Positions 1 to 8,185 of a stretch of 64,000 nucleotides of DNA are shown here, piece after piece; the first letter of the stretch is position 1; every line of letters begins with the position of its first letter. The notes beneath the pieces were generated by a model. It did not search any database. It had not been told where the DNA came from and saw nothing but the letters and a program-made list of their open reading frames with translations. Source of the DNA: an uncultured Thalassotalea sp. (GTDB lineage Bacteria; Pseudomonadota; Gammaproteobacteria; Enterobacterales; Alteromonadaceae); assembly GCA_947492575.1 (NCBI GenBank), contig CANLNK010000008.1:121929-185928 (forward strand), written 5' to 3'. The translations under genes and the position numbers were made by a program.

Positions 1-102
1 CTGCTGTAGTCGCTCGCGGGCTCGCTGGGACGCAAACACATGGGCTGCGTCGCTTCGCTCCTAATTTTAGCCCATGTATTTCCGCCCCTAAGCAGGGCGT
101 TA
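1..102. other. attC-like integron recombination site, truncated by window edge
   Basis: A long imperfect palindrome. The arm at 27-46 (GGGACGCAAACACATGGGCT) pairs with 69-88 at 17 of 20 positions around a 22-base loop. It is followed at 84-102 by GCCCCTAAGCAGGGCGTTA, which matches the right end of the Vibrio cholerae repeat class of attC as I recall it at 16 of 19 positions. CTGCT at 1-5 can pair with AGCAG at 91-95, so the missing R'' box (expected TAACGCC) would lie just left of the window. About 21 unpaired bases (6-26) in the left arm are unusual for attC, and no integrase or cassette is visible here. Attachment-site identity is an inference. Confidence 0.42.
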
Positions 103-347
103 CCAACGGCTGATAATGGCATATTTCCTAACGCCGGATTTCATAGAGCTCAGCTAACTGAACATGACAGTAAAGTTAAGGCTTATTCACACTTAGCCTG
201 TTAACACCAAGCCTATTCCGCTTGCTCTTCGTTTACATATTCTTACATCAGTTTTACCAAATTTTCTTCAAGCCGTTTTCCTAGAAATATTTTCCTTCAA
301 AAAACTGGTTTGTTAATTCATGCCTTACAAACGTTAACCTGCATCAA
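103..347. other. intergenic region upstream of the prp regulator, nothing recognised
   Basis: No ORF of useful length, RNA gene or strong repeat is seen. A lone TAACGCC at 129-135 resembles an attC R'' box but has no partner downstream. Confidence 0.5.
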
Positions 348-359
348 ATTGTCGACAAT
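348..359. promoter_or_regulatory. GntR operator copy 1 (upstream of -35)
   Basis: Perfect 12-bp palindrome ATTGTCGACAAT. An identical copy lies 72 bp downstream across the regulator's start. The pair brackets the promoter at 375-402, which fits an autoregulatory operator for the adjacent GntR protein. Confidence 0.7.
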
Positions 360-374
360 AATACTTTAGTTTAA

Positions 375-402
375 TTGACACACGAATTATTTGGGCTAGA
401 AT
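375..402 (+). promoter_or_regulatory. sigma-70 promoter of the prp operon
   Basis: TTGACA at 375-380 and TAGAAT at 397-402 with a 16-bp spacer. Transcription would start near 409, between the two ATTGTCGACAAT palindromes. Confidence 0.65.
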
Positions 403-419
403 CAGGCTCAAAGTTATTA

Positions 420-431
420 ATTGTCGACAAT
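420..431. promoter_or_regulatory. GntR operator copy 2 (over the start codon region)
   Basis: Second perfect ATTGTCGACAAT, just downstream of the predicted transcription start and overlapping the TTG/ATG start region of the regulator. Binding here would block transcription or initiation and could loop with copy 1. Confidence 0.7.
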
Positions 432-1170
432 GTTTATGTCTGCCAATCCAACTCAGCAACAACCAATCACCGCTGCCGATAAAGTTTTTCTGCAGTTACA
501 ACAGGCGATTGTTGAAGGTCAAATAGCGGCTGGTTCCAAGATAAGTGAACCAGAGTTAGCCAAACGCTACGACGTGTCTAGAGCTACGCTACGGGATGCT
601 ATTAGCCGTCTCGAGAAGTGTCACCTTGTTGAACGACAAGCTAATGTCGGTGCCCGTGTTGTCAACTGCACCGTTGAAGGTTTGCTCGATTTATACATCA
701 CACGTGAAGCGCTGGAAGGTATGGCTTGTCGACAAGCAGCAGAGAAAATGTCAGACGAAGAGATTGTCGACATGAAAGCTATGCTTGAACAGCACGCTAA
801 AGCAAAAGCTCTCCAAGATGGTATTGCATATTACCAAGAAGAGGGCGACCTCGACTTTCATTACAAAGTTATCTTGGGTAGTCACAATCAGCAATTGATC
901 AATATTTTGTGTGGTCAACTTTACCATTTACTCAGAATGTACCGCTGTCAATTTGGTATGAATAGCCCGCGTGCAAGTAAGGCGTTCGACGAGCATTCAA
1001 GAATAATTGATGCCATAGCGGATAGAGACGGTGAATTAGCTGAAATCCTAATGCGTCGTCATATCGCGGCATCGCGAAAGAATATCGAAAATAAGATTGC
1101 GTTGATGGATGCAGAACTAGAGCAGTCAGAACAGGCGCAACCCCAACTAATGCAACAACAAGCAAACTAA
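421..1170 (+). CDS. prpR: GntR-family (FCD/FadR subgroup) regulator of the methylcitrate operon
   Basis: A cytoplasmic DNA-binding repressor or regulator. A winged helix-turn-helix occupies about residues 20-85 ([20 protein letters not shown] carries the recognition helix), followed by an all-helical FCD ligand-binding domain to about residue 225 and a Gln-rich tail. It is the first gene of prpR-prpB-prpC-acnD-prpF and ends 17 bp before prpB, so propionate or methylcitrate metabolism is its probable target; the effector is not visible. The start is uncertain. TTG at 421 has a weak AAAG 8 bases upstream, while in-frame ATGs at 430 and 436 lack a Shine-Dalgarno sequence, and the second operator overlaps all three. 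Many other propionate operons use an unrelated sigma-54-type PrpR, so the symbol is functional rather than by homology. Confidence 0.85.
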   Translation: MSTMFMSANPTQQQPITAADKVFLQLQQAIVEGQIAAGSKISEPELAKRYDVSRATLRDAISRLEKCHLVERQANVGARVVNCTVEGLLDLYITREALEGMACRQAAEKMSDEEIVDMKAMLEQHAKAKALQDGIAYYQEEGDLDFHYKVILGSHNQQLINILCGQLYHLLRMYRCQFGMNSPRASKAFDEHSRIIDAIADRDGELAEILMRRHIAASRKNIENKIALMDAELEQSEQAQPQLMQQQAN

Positions 1171-1187
1171 ATCAGAGAGGACAAAAT

Positions 1188-2078
1188 ATGTCTGCAAGAT
1201 TATCCCCAGGTAAAAAGTTTCGATTAGCACTCGAAAATAACAAGCCATTACAAATTGTCGGCACAATTAACGCGTATTGCGCCATGATGGCAGAGCAATT
1301 GGGCCACCAAGCTATCTACCTATCAGGCGGTGGTGTAGCCAATGCCTCATACGGATTACCAGATTTAGGTATGACATCTCTAAACGATGTGATTGCAGAT
1401 GTTCAACGCATCACTTCAGCGTCTAGCTTACCGTTAATGGTTGATATCGACACAGGTTGGGGCGGCGCATTTAATATCGCCAAAACTATTAAAGATATGG
1501 AAAAAGCAGGTGCCGCTGCGGTTCATATTGAAGACCAAGTCGCACAAAAGCGTTGTGGTCACCGTCCTAATAAGGAAATTGTATCAACCGCAGAAATGGT
1601 TGATCGCATCAAAGCTGCAGTAGATGCCCGTATTGATGACGACTTTTTCATCATGGCGCGTACAGATTCGTTCGCACAAGAAGGCCTTGAAAAGGCGATT
1701 GAACGTGCTAAAGCTTATGTAGCAGCAGGTGCTGACGGCATTTTTGCAGAAGCAGTACAAACCGAAGAGCATTACCGTGCATTTGCTGAAGCGTTAGATG
1801 TGCCTATTTTGGCTAATATTACTGAGTTTGGTAAAACCGAATTGTGGAATAAAGCGCAATTAGGAGAGTGGGGCTGTGCCATGGTGCTGTATCCGCTTTC
1901 AGCATTCCGTGCGATGAACAAAGCAGCCGAATCAGTTTATAAAACACTACTAGCTGATGGTGACCAAAAAGCAGAAATCGACAACATGCAGACACGTATG
2001 GAGTTATACGATTACTTAGGTTACCACGAGTATGAACAGAAGCTTGATAGTCTGTTCGCTGAAGGCAAGAACAAATAA
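1188..2078 (+). CDS. prpB: methylisocitrate lyase
   Basis: Cleaves (2S,3R)-2-methylisocitrate to pyruvate and succinate, the last step of the 2-methylcitrate cycle, in the cytoplasm. The 296-residue length is normal for PrpB of the isocitrate lyase/PEP mutase superfamily. The signature KRCGH is at 121-125 with catalytic Cys123; metal-site acids fall at Asp86, Asp88 (VDIDTG) and Glu115 (HIEDQ). A good ribosome site (AGAGAGGA) precedes the ATG. It lies 17 bp after the GntR gene, so the two are surely co-transcribed. An imperfect operator-like ATTGTCGGCACAAT at 1255-1268 sits within the first codons. Identification is secure. Confidence 0.97.
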   Translation: MSARLSPGKKFRLALENNKPLQIVGTINAYCAMMAEQLGHQAIYLSGGGVANASYGLPDLGMTSLNDVIADVQRITSASSLPLMVDIDTGWGGAFNIAKTIKDMEKAGAAAVHIEDQVAQKRCGHRPNKEIVSTAEMVDRIKAAVDARIDDDFFIMARTDSFAQEGLEKAIERAKAYVAAGADGIFAEAVQTEEHYRAFAEALDVPILANITEFGKTELWNKAQLGEWGCAMVLYPLSAFRAMNKAAESVYKTLLADGDQKAEIDNMQTRMELYDYLGYHEYEQKLDSLFAEGKNK

Positions 2079-2292
2079 ATTGCTTCGTCTTTATTGCTAC
2101 TTTCGTTGATATTTTTGTCGAGCATACTCACCTATATTGATAGGCTCCGTGTGCTCTCCTCAATCTCAATGAAATTAGCTGCAAATACGTTAGCAATATA
2201 AGAATCAATAATTAAATAACACAACAAGTTAATAGCTAAGGAATGCATTTATTGTGCGCAACCAATAAATCGTTCCGTAAGAGGAAGAGATA

Positions 2293-3423
2293 ATGGTAGA
2301 TAAAAAATTGGGTGGAGCAGGCCTTCGTGGCCAGAGCGCAGGTGAAACTGCATTATGTACAGTAGGTAAAACAGGCTCAGGTTTAACTTACCGCGGCTAT
2401 GACATTAAAGACCTTGCTGCAAATGCACAGTTTGAAGAAGTCGCGTACTTACTGCTATACGGCAAGTTACCAACACAATCAGAATTAGATGCATACAAGG
2501 CACGTTTACGTGGTATGCGTACATTACCAGATGCACTAAAAACTGTATTAGAGAATATTCCTAAAGATGCGCATCCAATGGATGTTATGCGAACAGGTAC
2601 ATCAATGTTGGGTAACCTGGAAACAGAAGCGATTGACTTCTCTGACCAACTTGACCACATCGACCGCATGTTGGCTATTTTCCCAGGTATGTTGAACTAC
2701 TGGTACAACTATAGCCATAACGGTATTCGCATTGATGTTGATACAGGCGCAGACTCAATTGCTGAGCAATTCTTATGGACGCTTCACAATAAAAAGCCAG
2801 AGCCTTTACATGTTGATGTGATGCATGCGTCATTAGTACTTTATGCAGAGCATGAATTCAACGCTTCTACGTTTACAGGTCGTGTTTGTGCATCAACGTT
2901 ATCTGACATTCATTCAATTGTTACAGGTGCTATTGGCTCATTGCGTGGCCCACTTCACGGTGGTGCAAACGAAGCCGCGATGGATATGATTGAGCAATGG
3001 CAAACCGCTGATGACGCCGAAGAAGCAATGATGGGTATGCTAGCGCGCAAAGAAAAAATCATGGGCTTTGGTCATGCGGTTTACCGCGAGTCTGACCCAC
3101 GTAACGCGATCATCAAAGAATGGTCTAAGAAGCTTTCTGAGCAGGTGGGTGATACACACCTTTACGCTGTATCTGAGCGCTGTGAAGCAGTGATGTGGCG
3201 TGAGAAGAAATTATTCTGTAACGCCGATTTCTTCCATGCATCAGCTTACAACTTTATGGGTATTCCAACGAAATTGTTTACACCGATATTTGTTTGTTCA
3301 CGTGTATCAGGTTGGACAGCGCATGCGATGGAACAGCGTGCTAATAACCGTATTATCCGTCCGTCGGCTGACTATACGGGCCCTGACGCTCGTGATTATG
3401 TTGCTATCGAAGACCGCCCTTAA
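2293..3423 (+). CDS. prpC: 2-methylcitrate synthase
   Basis: Condenses propionyl-CoA with oxaloacetate to 2-methylcitrate. At 376 residues it matches PrpC, which is shorter than the hexameric GltA-type citrate synthase (about 430). Citrate-synthase catalytic residues are visible as His222 (LHGGANE), His261 (GFGHAVY) and Asp312 (NADFFHA). The ribosome site is TAAGAGGAAGAGA. It is 214 bp after prpB, a gap with no clear terminator, and is followed by a 51-bp tandem-repeat array before acnD. The operon context separates it from a housekeeping citrate synthase. Confidence 0.96.
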   Translation: MVDKKLGGAGLRGQSAGETALCTVGKTGSGLTYRGYDIKDLAANAQFEEVAYLLLYGKLPTQSELDAYKARLRGMRTLPDALKTVLENIPKDAHPMDVMRTGTSMLGNLETEAIDFSDQLDHIDRMLAIFPGMLNYWYNYSHNGIRIDVDTGADSIAEQFLWTLHNKKPEPLHVDVMHASLVLYAEHEFNASTFTGRVCASTLSDIHSIVTGAIGSLRGPLHGGANEAAMDMIEQWQTADDAEEAMMGMLARKEKIMGFGHAVYRESDPRNAIIKEWSKKLSEQVGDTHLYAVSERCEAVMWREKKLFCNADFFHASAYNFMGIPTKLFTPIFVCSRVSGWTAHAMEQRANNRIIRPSADYTGPDARDYVAIEDRP

Positions 3424-3429
3424 TCGTGG

Positions 3430-3636
3430 TTCGACAGGCTCACCATGAAGAATCAAACATTTATGGTGGGCTTATCTTGTTTCGACAGACTCACCATGAA
3501 GAATCAAACATTTATATTGGGCTTATCTTGTTTCGACAGGCTCACCATGAAGAATCAAACATTTATAGTGGGCTTATTTTATTTCGACAGACCTATCATG
3601 AATGAATCAACATTCATCCTGAGCCTGTCGAAGGAT
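3430..3636. repeat. 51-bp tandem repeat array between prpC and acnD
   Basis: Three near-identical 51-bp units start at 3430, 3481 and 3532, each opening with TTCGACAGRCTCACCATG. A fourth, diverged start at 3583 is followed by the inverted core CCTGAGCCTGTCGAAGGA near 3616-3633, which can pair back to TTCGACAG at 3583-3590. The TTCGACAGGCTCA core is a widely dispersed REP-like intergenic motif. Since 51 is a multiple of three, the array stays open as a repetitive 67-codon frame, which I do not regard as a gene. Confidence 0.85.
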
Positions 3637-3664
3637 TCTAATCATTAAAAATTGTAGGTAGATT

Positions 3665-6283
3665 ATGAACTACGATTACCGCAAACCGCTTCCTGGCTAC
3701 CAAGTAAATGGTGCTGGTGTCGACTTTTTCGACACACGCGAAGCGTGTGAGGCAATTAAACCGGGGGCTTACGCTAAGCTTCCTTACACGTCACGTATTT
3801 TAGCAGAGCAATTGGTTCGCAAATGTGCCCCTGCGAGCTTAACGGCATCGTTGGAACAAATTCTTAATACTAAGCGCGACTTAGATTTTCCTTGGTACCC
3901 AGCGCGAGTGGTGTGTCATGACATTTTAGGTCAAACTGCACTTGTTGATTTGGCTGGCTTGCGTGATGCAATTGCAGAGCAAGGGGGCGATCCTGCGAAA
4001 GTAAATCCAGTGGTGCCAACACAGCTTATCGTTGACCATTCACTAGCTGTAGAAGCCGCCGGTTTTGACCCTGATGCTTTCGAGAAAAACCGCGCAATTG
4101 AAGACCGTCGTAACGAAGACCGCTTCCATTTTATTGAGTGGACTAAGACCGCATTCAAAAACGTTGATGTTATCCCAGCGGGTAACGGCATCATGCATCA
4201 AATTAACTTAGAGAAAATGTCACCGGTGATTCAAAACCGTGACGGTGTCTCGTTCCCTGATACTTGTGTCGGTACAGATTCTCACACTCCGCATGTTGAC
4301 GCTCTAGGTGTTATCGCTATTGGTGTTGGTGGCCTTGAAGCTGAAACCGTGATGTTGGGACGCCCATCGATGATGCGTTTGCCAGAGATTGTTGGCGTTA
4401 AGCTGACAGGTCAACGTCAGCCAGGCATTACTGCCACCGATATCGTATTGTCGATAACAGAGTTTTTGCGTAATGAAAAAGTAGTAGGCGCTTATTTAGA
4501 GTTCTTTGGTGAAGGCGCTAGCTCGCTTTCTATCGGCGATAGAGCAACGATTTCAAACATGACGCCAGAATACGGTGCGTCTGCTGGTATGTTCTACATT
4601 GACGAACAAACTATCGACTATTTGAAAATTACGGGCCGAGAGCCTGAGCAAGTCGCTTTAGTAGAGACATATGCTAAGCATACCGGACTTTGGGCTGATG
4701 ATTTAGCAACAGCTGAATACGAGCGAGTATTGGAGTTTGATTTATCGACTGTCGGTCGCAACATGGCAGGTCCTTCGAATCCTCACCGTCGTCTACCAAC
4801 ATCTGACTTGGCTGCTCGCGATATCGCAAGAGATTTAGACAAAGCAAAAGCGCAAGAAGAAAATGGCGAAATGCCAGATGGCGCAGTGATTATTGCCGCG
4901 ATTACGTCTTGTACGAATACGTCTAACCCTCGAAATGTTGTTGCAGCTGCCCTTGTCGCTAAGCGTGCTAATGAACTGGGCTTGATACGTAAGCCGTGGG
5001 TTAAGTCATCATTTGCCCCTGGTTCAAAAGTAGCGAAGCTTTACCTAGAAGAAGCAGGACTTTTACCTGAACTAGAAAAAATGGGCTTTGGTATCGTGGC
5101 ATACGCATGTACTACCTGTAATGGTATGTCTGGCGCGCTAGACCCGAAAATCCAGCAAGAAATTATCGATCGTGATTTGTATGCAACGGCAGTGCTATCT
5201 GGCAACCGTAACTTCGATGGCCGCATTCACCCGTATGCTAAACAGGCATTTTTAGCGTCTCCACCATTGGTAGTTGCTTATGCGATTGCTGGTACTATGC
5301 GCTTTGATATCGAACAAGATGCATTAGGTTATGACGCGGATGGCAAGGCAATCACACTGAAAGATATTTGGCCTTCGGACGAAGAAATCGACGCAATTGT
5401 TGCTTCTGCTGTTAAGCCAGAACAGTTCAAGAAGATTTATACGCCGATGTTTGATTTAGGTTCGTTTGAACCTGCAGAAAGCCCGCTTTATGACTGGCGT
5501 GAAATGTCAACGTACATTCGACGTCCGCCATACTGGGAAGGCGCACTAGCAGGTGAACGCACCATGAAAGGTATGCGACCACTTGCGGTACTTGGCGACA
5601 ACATCACTACTGACCATTTGTCACCGTCAAACGCGATTCTAGCAAGTTCAGCAGCAGGCGAATATTTAGCGAAGATGGGTCTACCAGAAGAAGACTTTAA
5701 CTCGTATGCAACCCATCGTGGCGATCATTTAACTGCGCAACGAGCAACGTTTGCTAACCCTAAGCTTTTCAATGAAATGTGCCGAGACGATAACGGCGAG
5801 GTTATCCAAGGCTCATTAGCTCGAATCGAGCCAGAAGGTACACAAACGCGCATGTGGGAAGCGATTGAAACCTACATGGATCGCAAGCAACCATTGTGTA
5901 TTGTCGCTGGTGCCGACTATGGTCAAGGTTCAAGCCGTGACTGGGCAGCGAAAGGTGTACGCTTAGCAGGTGTTGAAGTTATTGTCGCTGAAGGATTCGA
6001 GCGAATTCACCGTACGAACTTAATTGGTATGGGCGTATTGCCGCTGCAATTTATCAATGGTGAAACGCGTGAAACTTATGGTATCGACGGCACTGAAACA
6101 TTTGACGTAAAAGGGCAAACGTCACCGGGTGGTGAGATGACAGTTGTCGTTAATCGCAGTAATGGTGAGTCGCTAGAAATTCCTGTTAAGTGTCGATTAG
6201 ATACCGCTGAGGAAGTTGTTGTACACGCAGCCGGCGGGGTGTTGCAAAAGTTCGCACAGGATTTTTTACAATCAAACACATAA
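3665..6283 (+). CDS. acnD: Fe/S-dependent 2-methylcitrate dehydratase (AcnD)
   Basis: An aconitase-like enzyme that dehydrates 2-methylcitrate to 2-methyl-aconitate in organisms using AcnD/PrpF in place of PrpD. The 872-residue length fits the AcnA/AcnD type. [4Fe-4S] ligands are Cys416 (SCTNTSNP), Cys482 and Cys485 (CTTCNG). The C-terminal swivel domain has GADYGQGSSRDWAAKG. The pairing with prpF two genes downstream makes AcnD rather than AcnA the right name. The gene is bracketed by two tandem-repeat arrays that share a TTCGACAGGCTCA core, and an intrinsic-terminator-like hairpin follows it at 6306-6343. Confidence 0.95.
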   Translation: MNYDYRKPLPGYQVNGAGVDFFDTREACEAIKPGAYAKLPYTSRILAEQLVRKCAPASLTASLEQILNTKRDLDFPWYPARVVCHDILGQTALVDLAGLRDAIAEQGGDPAKVNPVVPTQLIVDHSLAVEAAGFDPDAFEKNRAIEDRRNEDRFHFIEWTKTAFKNVDVIPAGNGIMHQINLEKMSPVIQNRDGVSFPDTCVGTDSHTPHVDALGVIAIGVGGLEAETVMLGRPSMMRLPEIVGVKLTGQRQPGITATDIVLSITEFLRNEKVVGAYLEFFGEGASSLSIGDRATISNMTPEYGASAGMFYIDEQTIDYLKITGREPEQVALVETYAKHTGLWADDLATAEYERVLEFDLSTVGRNMAGPSNPHRRLPTSDLAARDIARDLDKAKAQEENGEMPDGAVIIAAITSCTNTSNPRNVVAAALVAKRANELGLIRKPWVKSSFAPGSKVAKLYLEEAGLLPELEKMGFGIVAYACTTCNGMSGALDPKIQQEIIDRDLYATAVLSGNRNFDGRIHPYAKQAFLASPPLVVAYAIAGTMRFDIEQDALGYDADGKAITLKDIWPSDEEIDAIVASAVKPEQFKKIYTPMFDLGSFEPAESPLYDWREMSTYIRRPPYWEGALAGERTMKGMRPLAVLGDNITTDHLSPSNAILASSAAGEYLAKMGLPEEDFNSYATHRGDHLTAQRATFANPKLFNEMCRDDNGEVIQGSLARIEPEGTQTRMWEAIETYMDRKQPLCIVAGADYGQGSSRDWAAKGVRLAGVEVIVAEGFERIHRTNLIGMGVLPLQFINGETRETYGIDGTETFDVKGQTSPGGEMTVVVNRSNGESLEIPVKCRLDTAEEVVVHAAGGVLQKFAQDFLQSNT

Positions 6284-6305
6284 GTGGTTAATTATGAACT
6301 AATTG

Positions 6306-6343
6306 AAAGCAGCAACTAGATAGCTCTAAGTGCTGCTTTTTCT
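6306..6343 (+). terminator. intrinsic terminator inside the prp operon, after acnD
   Basis: AAAGCAGCA (6306-6314) pairs perfectly with TGCTGCTTT (6331-6339), followed by TTTTCTT. Located between acnD and prpF, it would make prpF expression partial unless there is a promoter downstream. Confidence 0.6.
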
Positions 6344-6675
6344 TATAAATCACACTTCGACAGGCTCAGTGTGAACGGTATTAAGTACAAATCACACTTC
6401 GACAGGCTCAGTGCGAACGGTATTAAGTATAAATCACACTTCGACAGGCTCAGTGTGAACGGTATTAAGTATAAATCACACTTCGACAGGCTCAGTGTGA
6501 ACGGTATTAAGTACAAATCACACTTCGACAGGCTCAGTGCGAACGGTATTAAGTATAAATCACACTTCGACAGGCTCAGTGTGAACGGTATTAAGTATAA
6601 ATCACACTTCGACAGGCTTAGTGTGAACGGTATTAAGTTAGTCGTTCACCCTGAGCGCGAAGCAGTCGAAGGGTA
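6344..6675. repeat. 42-bp tandem repeat array between acnD and prpF
   Basis: Seven full 42-bp units start at 6344, 6386, 6428, 6470, 6512, 6554 and 6596, with only a few substitutions (GTGTGAAC/GTGCGAAC, TATAAAT/TACAAAT). Each holds a small dyad, CACACT and AGTGTG around TCGACAGGCTC. The array is closed at 6644-6675 by a degenerate inverted copy containing CCTGAGCGCGAAGCAGTCGA. It shares the TTCGACAGGCTCA core with the array at 3430. The 101-codon open frame across it is a by-product of a repeat length divisible by three. Confidence 0.9.
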
Positions 6676-6699
6676 GAATGTTATAAAAAGGAGAGAGCA

Positions 6700-7893
6700 A
6701 TGGCTCACGTTCCACAAATAAAAATTCCTGCGACTTATATTCGCGGCGGTACCTCGAAAGGGGTATTTTTCAATTTGACAGATTTGCCTAAGCGCTGCCA
6801 AGAGCCGGGTGAGGCGCGTGACAAAATGTTGCTACGTGTGATTGGTAGTCCAGATCCTTATGGTAAACAAACCGATGGTATGGGCGGTGCGACGTCCAGT
6901 ACCTCTAAAACTGTTATCTTGTCTAAATCAACACAAACAGATCACGATGTTGATTATTTGTTTGGTCAAGTGGCGATTGACAAAGCATTCGTGGATTGGT
7001 CGGGTAACTGCGGCAATCTAACCGCAGCCGTGGGTTCATTCGCAATCTACTCGGGTCTTGTAGACCCTGAGCGAATTCCTGAAAATGGTGTTTGCACCGT
7101 CCGTATTTGGCAGAAAAATATCGAAAAGACCATTATCGCTCAAGTGCCTATCACTAATGGCGAAGTTCAAGAAACAGGTGACTTTGAACTTGATGGTGTC
7201 ACTTTTCCAGCTGCTGAAGTTCCCGTTGAATTTATCGCGCCGGTAGACCCGAGTGAAGCCATGTTTCCTACGGGGAACATCGTTGATGATTTAAAGGTGC
7301 CGGCTTTCGATTCGTTTGAAGGTGGTACGTTCAAAGCGACGATGATTAATGCGGGCATTCCTACGATTTTCCTCAACGCAGATGAAATAGGTTATCAAGG
7401 TACTGAATTACAAGACGATATTAACAATTCAGACGAAAAGTTAGCTTGGTTTGAAATGGTAAGGGCGCATGGTGCATTGAAGATGGGCTTAATTAGTGAG
7501 CTAGATGAAGCAAAAGCTCGCCAACATACACCCAAAATAGCCTTTGTATCGCCTGCCAAAGATTACACTGCCTCTAGTGGCAAAGGGATTGCCGAAGCTG
7601 ATATTGATTTGAACGTTCGCGCATTATCCATGGGTAAACTTCACCACGCGATGATGGGAACGGCAGCCGTGGCAATTGGAACGGCAGCAGCAATCCCTGG
7701 AACGCTTGTTAATCTGGCAGCAGGAGGTGGCGACCGCCAATCAGTCGTATTTGGTCATCCATCGGGTACCCTCAAAGTTGGAGCCGAAGCTAGCAATGAT
7801 AATGGTAACTGGATTGTCGAAAAGGCCATCATGAGTCGTAGCGCACGTATATTGATGGAAGGCTTGGTAAGAGTACCTGAAGATAGTTTTTAA
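6700..7893 (+). CDS. prpF: 2-methyl-aconitate isomerase PrpF
   Basis: Isomerises the 2-methyl-aconitate made by AcnD so that aconitase can hydrate it to 2-methylisocitrate; a PrpF/diaminopimelate-epimerase-fold protein of the cytoplasm. The 397-residue length is normal. The N-terminal block ATYIRGGTSKGVFF and the DGMGGATSSTSK segment are typical of PrpF. It is the last gene of the operon, with a strong AAAAGGAGAGAG ribosome site and a terminator at 7948-7980. The 42-bp array and a terminator-like hairpin separate it from acnD. Confidence 0.95.
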   Translation: MAHVPQIKIPATYIRGGTSKGVFFNLTDLPKRCQEPGEARDKMLLRVIGSPDPYGKQTDGMGGATSSTSKTVILSKSTQTDHDVDYLFGQVAIDKAFVDWSGNCGNLTAAVGSFAIYSGLVDPERIPENGVCTVRIWQKNIEKTIIAQVPITNGEVQETGDFELDGVTFPAAEVPVEFIAPVDPSEAMFPTGNIVDDLKVPAFDSFEGGTFKATMINAGIPTIFLNADEIGYQGTELQDDINNSDEKLAWFEMVRAHGALKMGLISELDEAKARQHTPKIAFVSPAKDYTASSGKGIAEADIDLNVRALSMGKLHHAMMGTAAVAIGTAAAIPGTLVNLAAGGGDRQSVVFGHPSGTLKVGAEASNDNGNWIVEKAIMSRSARILMEGLVRVPEDSF

Positions 7894-7947
7894 CCTTATC
7901 TGACAATTGATAATTAACTATTAACAATCAGTAATTGTTGGTTGATA

Positions 7948-7980
7948 AATGCCGTGTCTTAGCAACACGGCATTTTTTTT
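7948..7980 (+). terminator. intrinsic terminator of the prp operon
   Basis: Stem AAATGCCGTGT / ACACGGCATTT around a short loop, followed by a run of eight T. Confidence 0.85.
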
Positions 7981-8185
7981 GTAAAAAACTCTAAAATTGA
8001 CGTAAATCATGATTTTTACTGGAATTTTTCTCGATATGTTCTTTACTAGTGTTAGAAGTAAAATGTAAGTTCTTTGTTAATAATAATAACTAAAAACATA
8101 GCAGGATAAGCATAACGGTAGTTTTTATATTGCTGTTTTATTTAAACTTTATCAGTTTCATATTGATTCTCTACTTGGAGTAAAC

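Noticed and set aside
129..135. Second attC start (TAACGCC)
   Set aside because: No matching GGCGTTA partner or dyad follows within 150 bases.
3430..3636. CRISPR array between prpC and acnD
   Set aside because: The whole 51-bp unit is conserved, including what would be the spacer.
3445..3648. 67-codon ORF across the 51-bp array
   Set aside because: Same reason: a 17-codon repeat artefact with inverted core at its end.
6371..6676. 101-codon ORF of repeated NGIKYKSHFDRLSV units
   Set aside because: It only reflects a 42-bp tandem repeat (14 codons) staying in frame. No convincing ribosome site, and repeat substitutions are spread over all codon positions.
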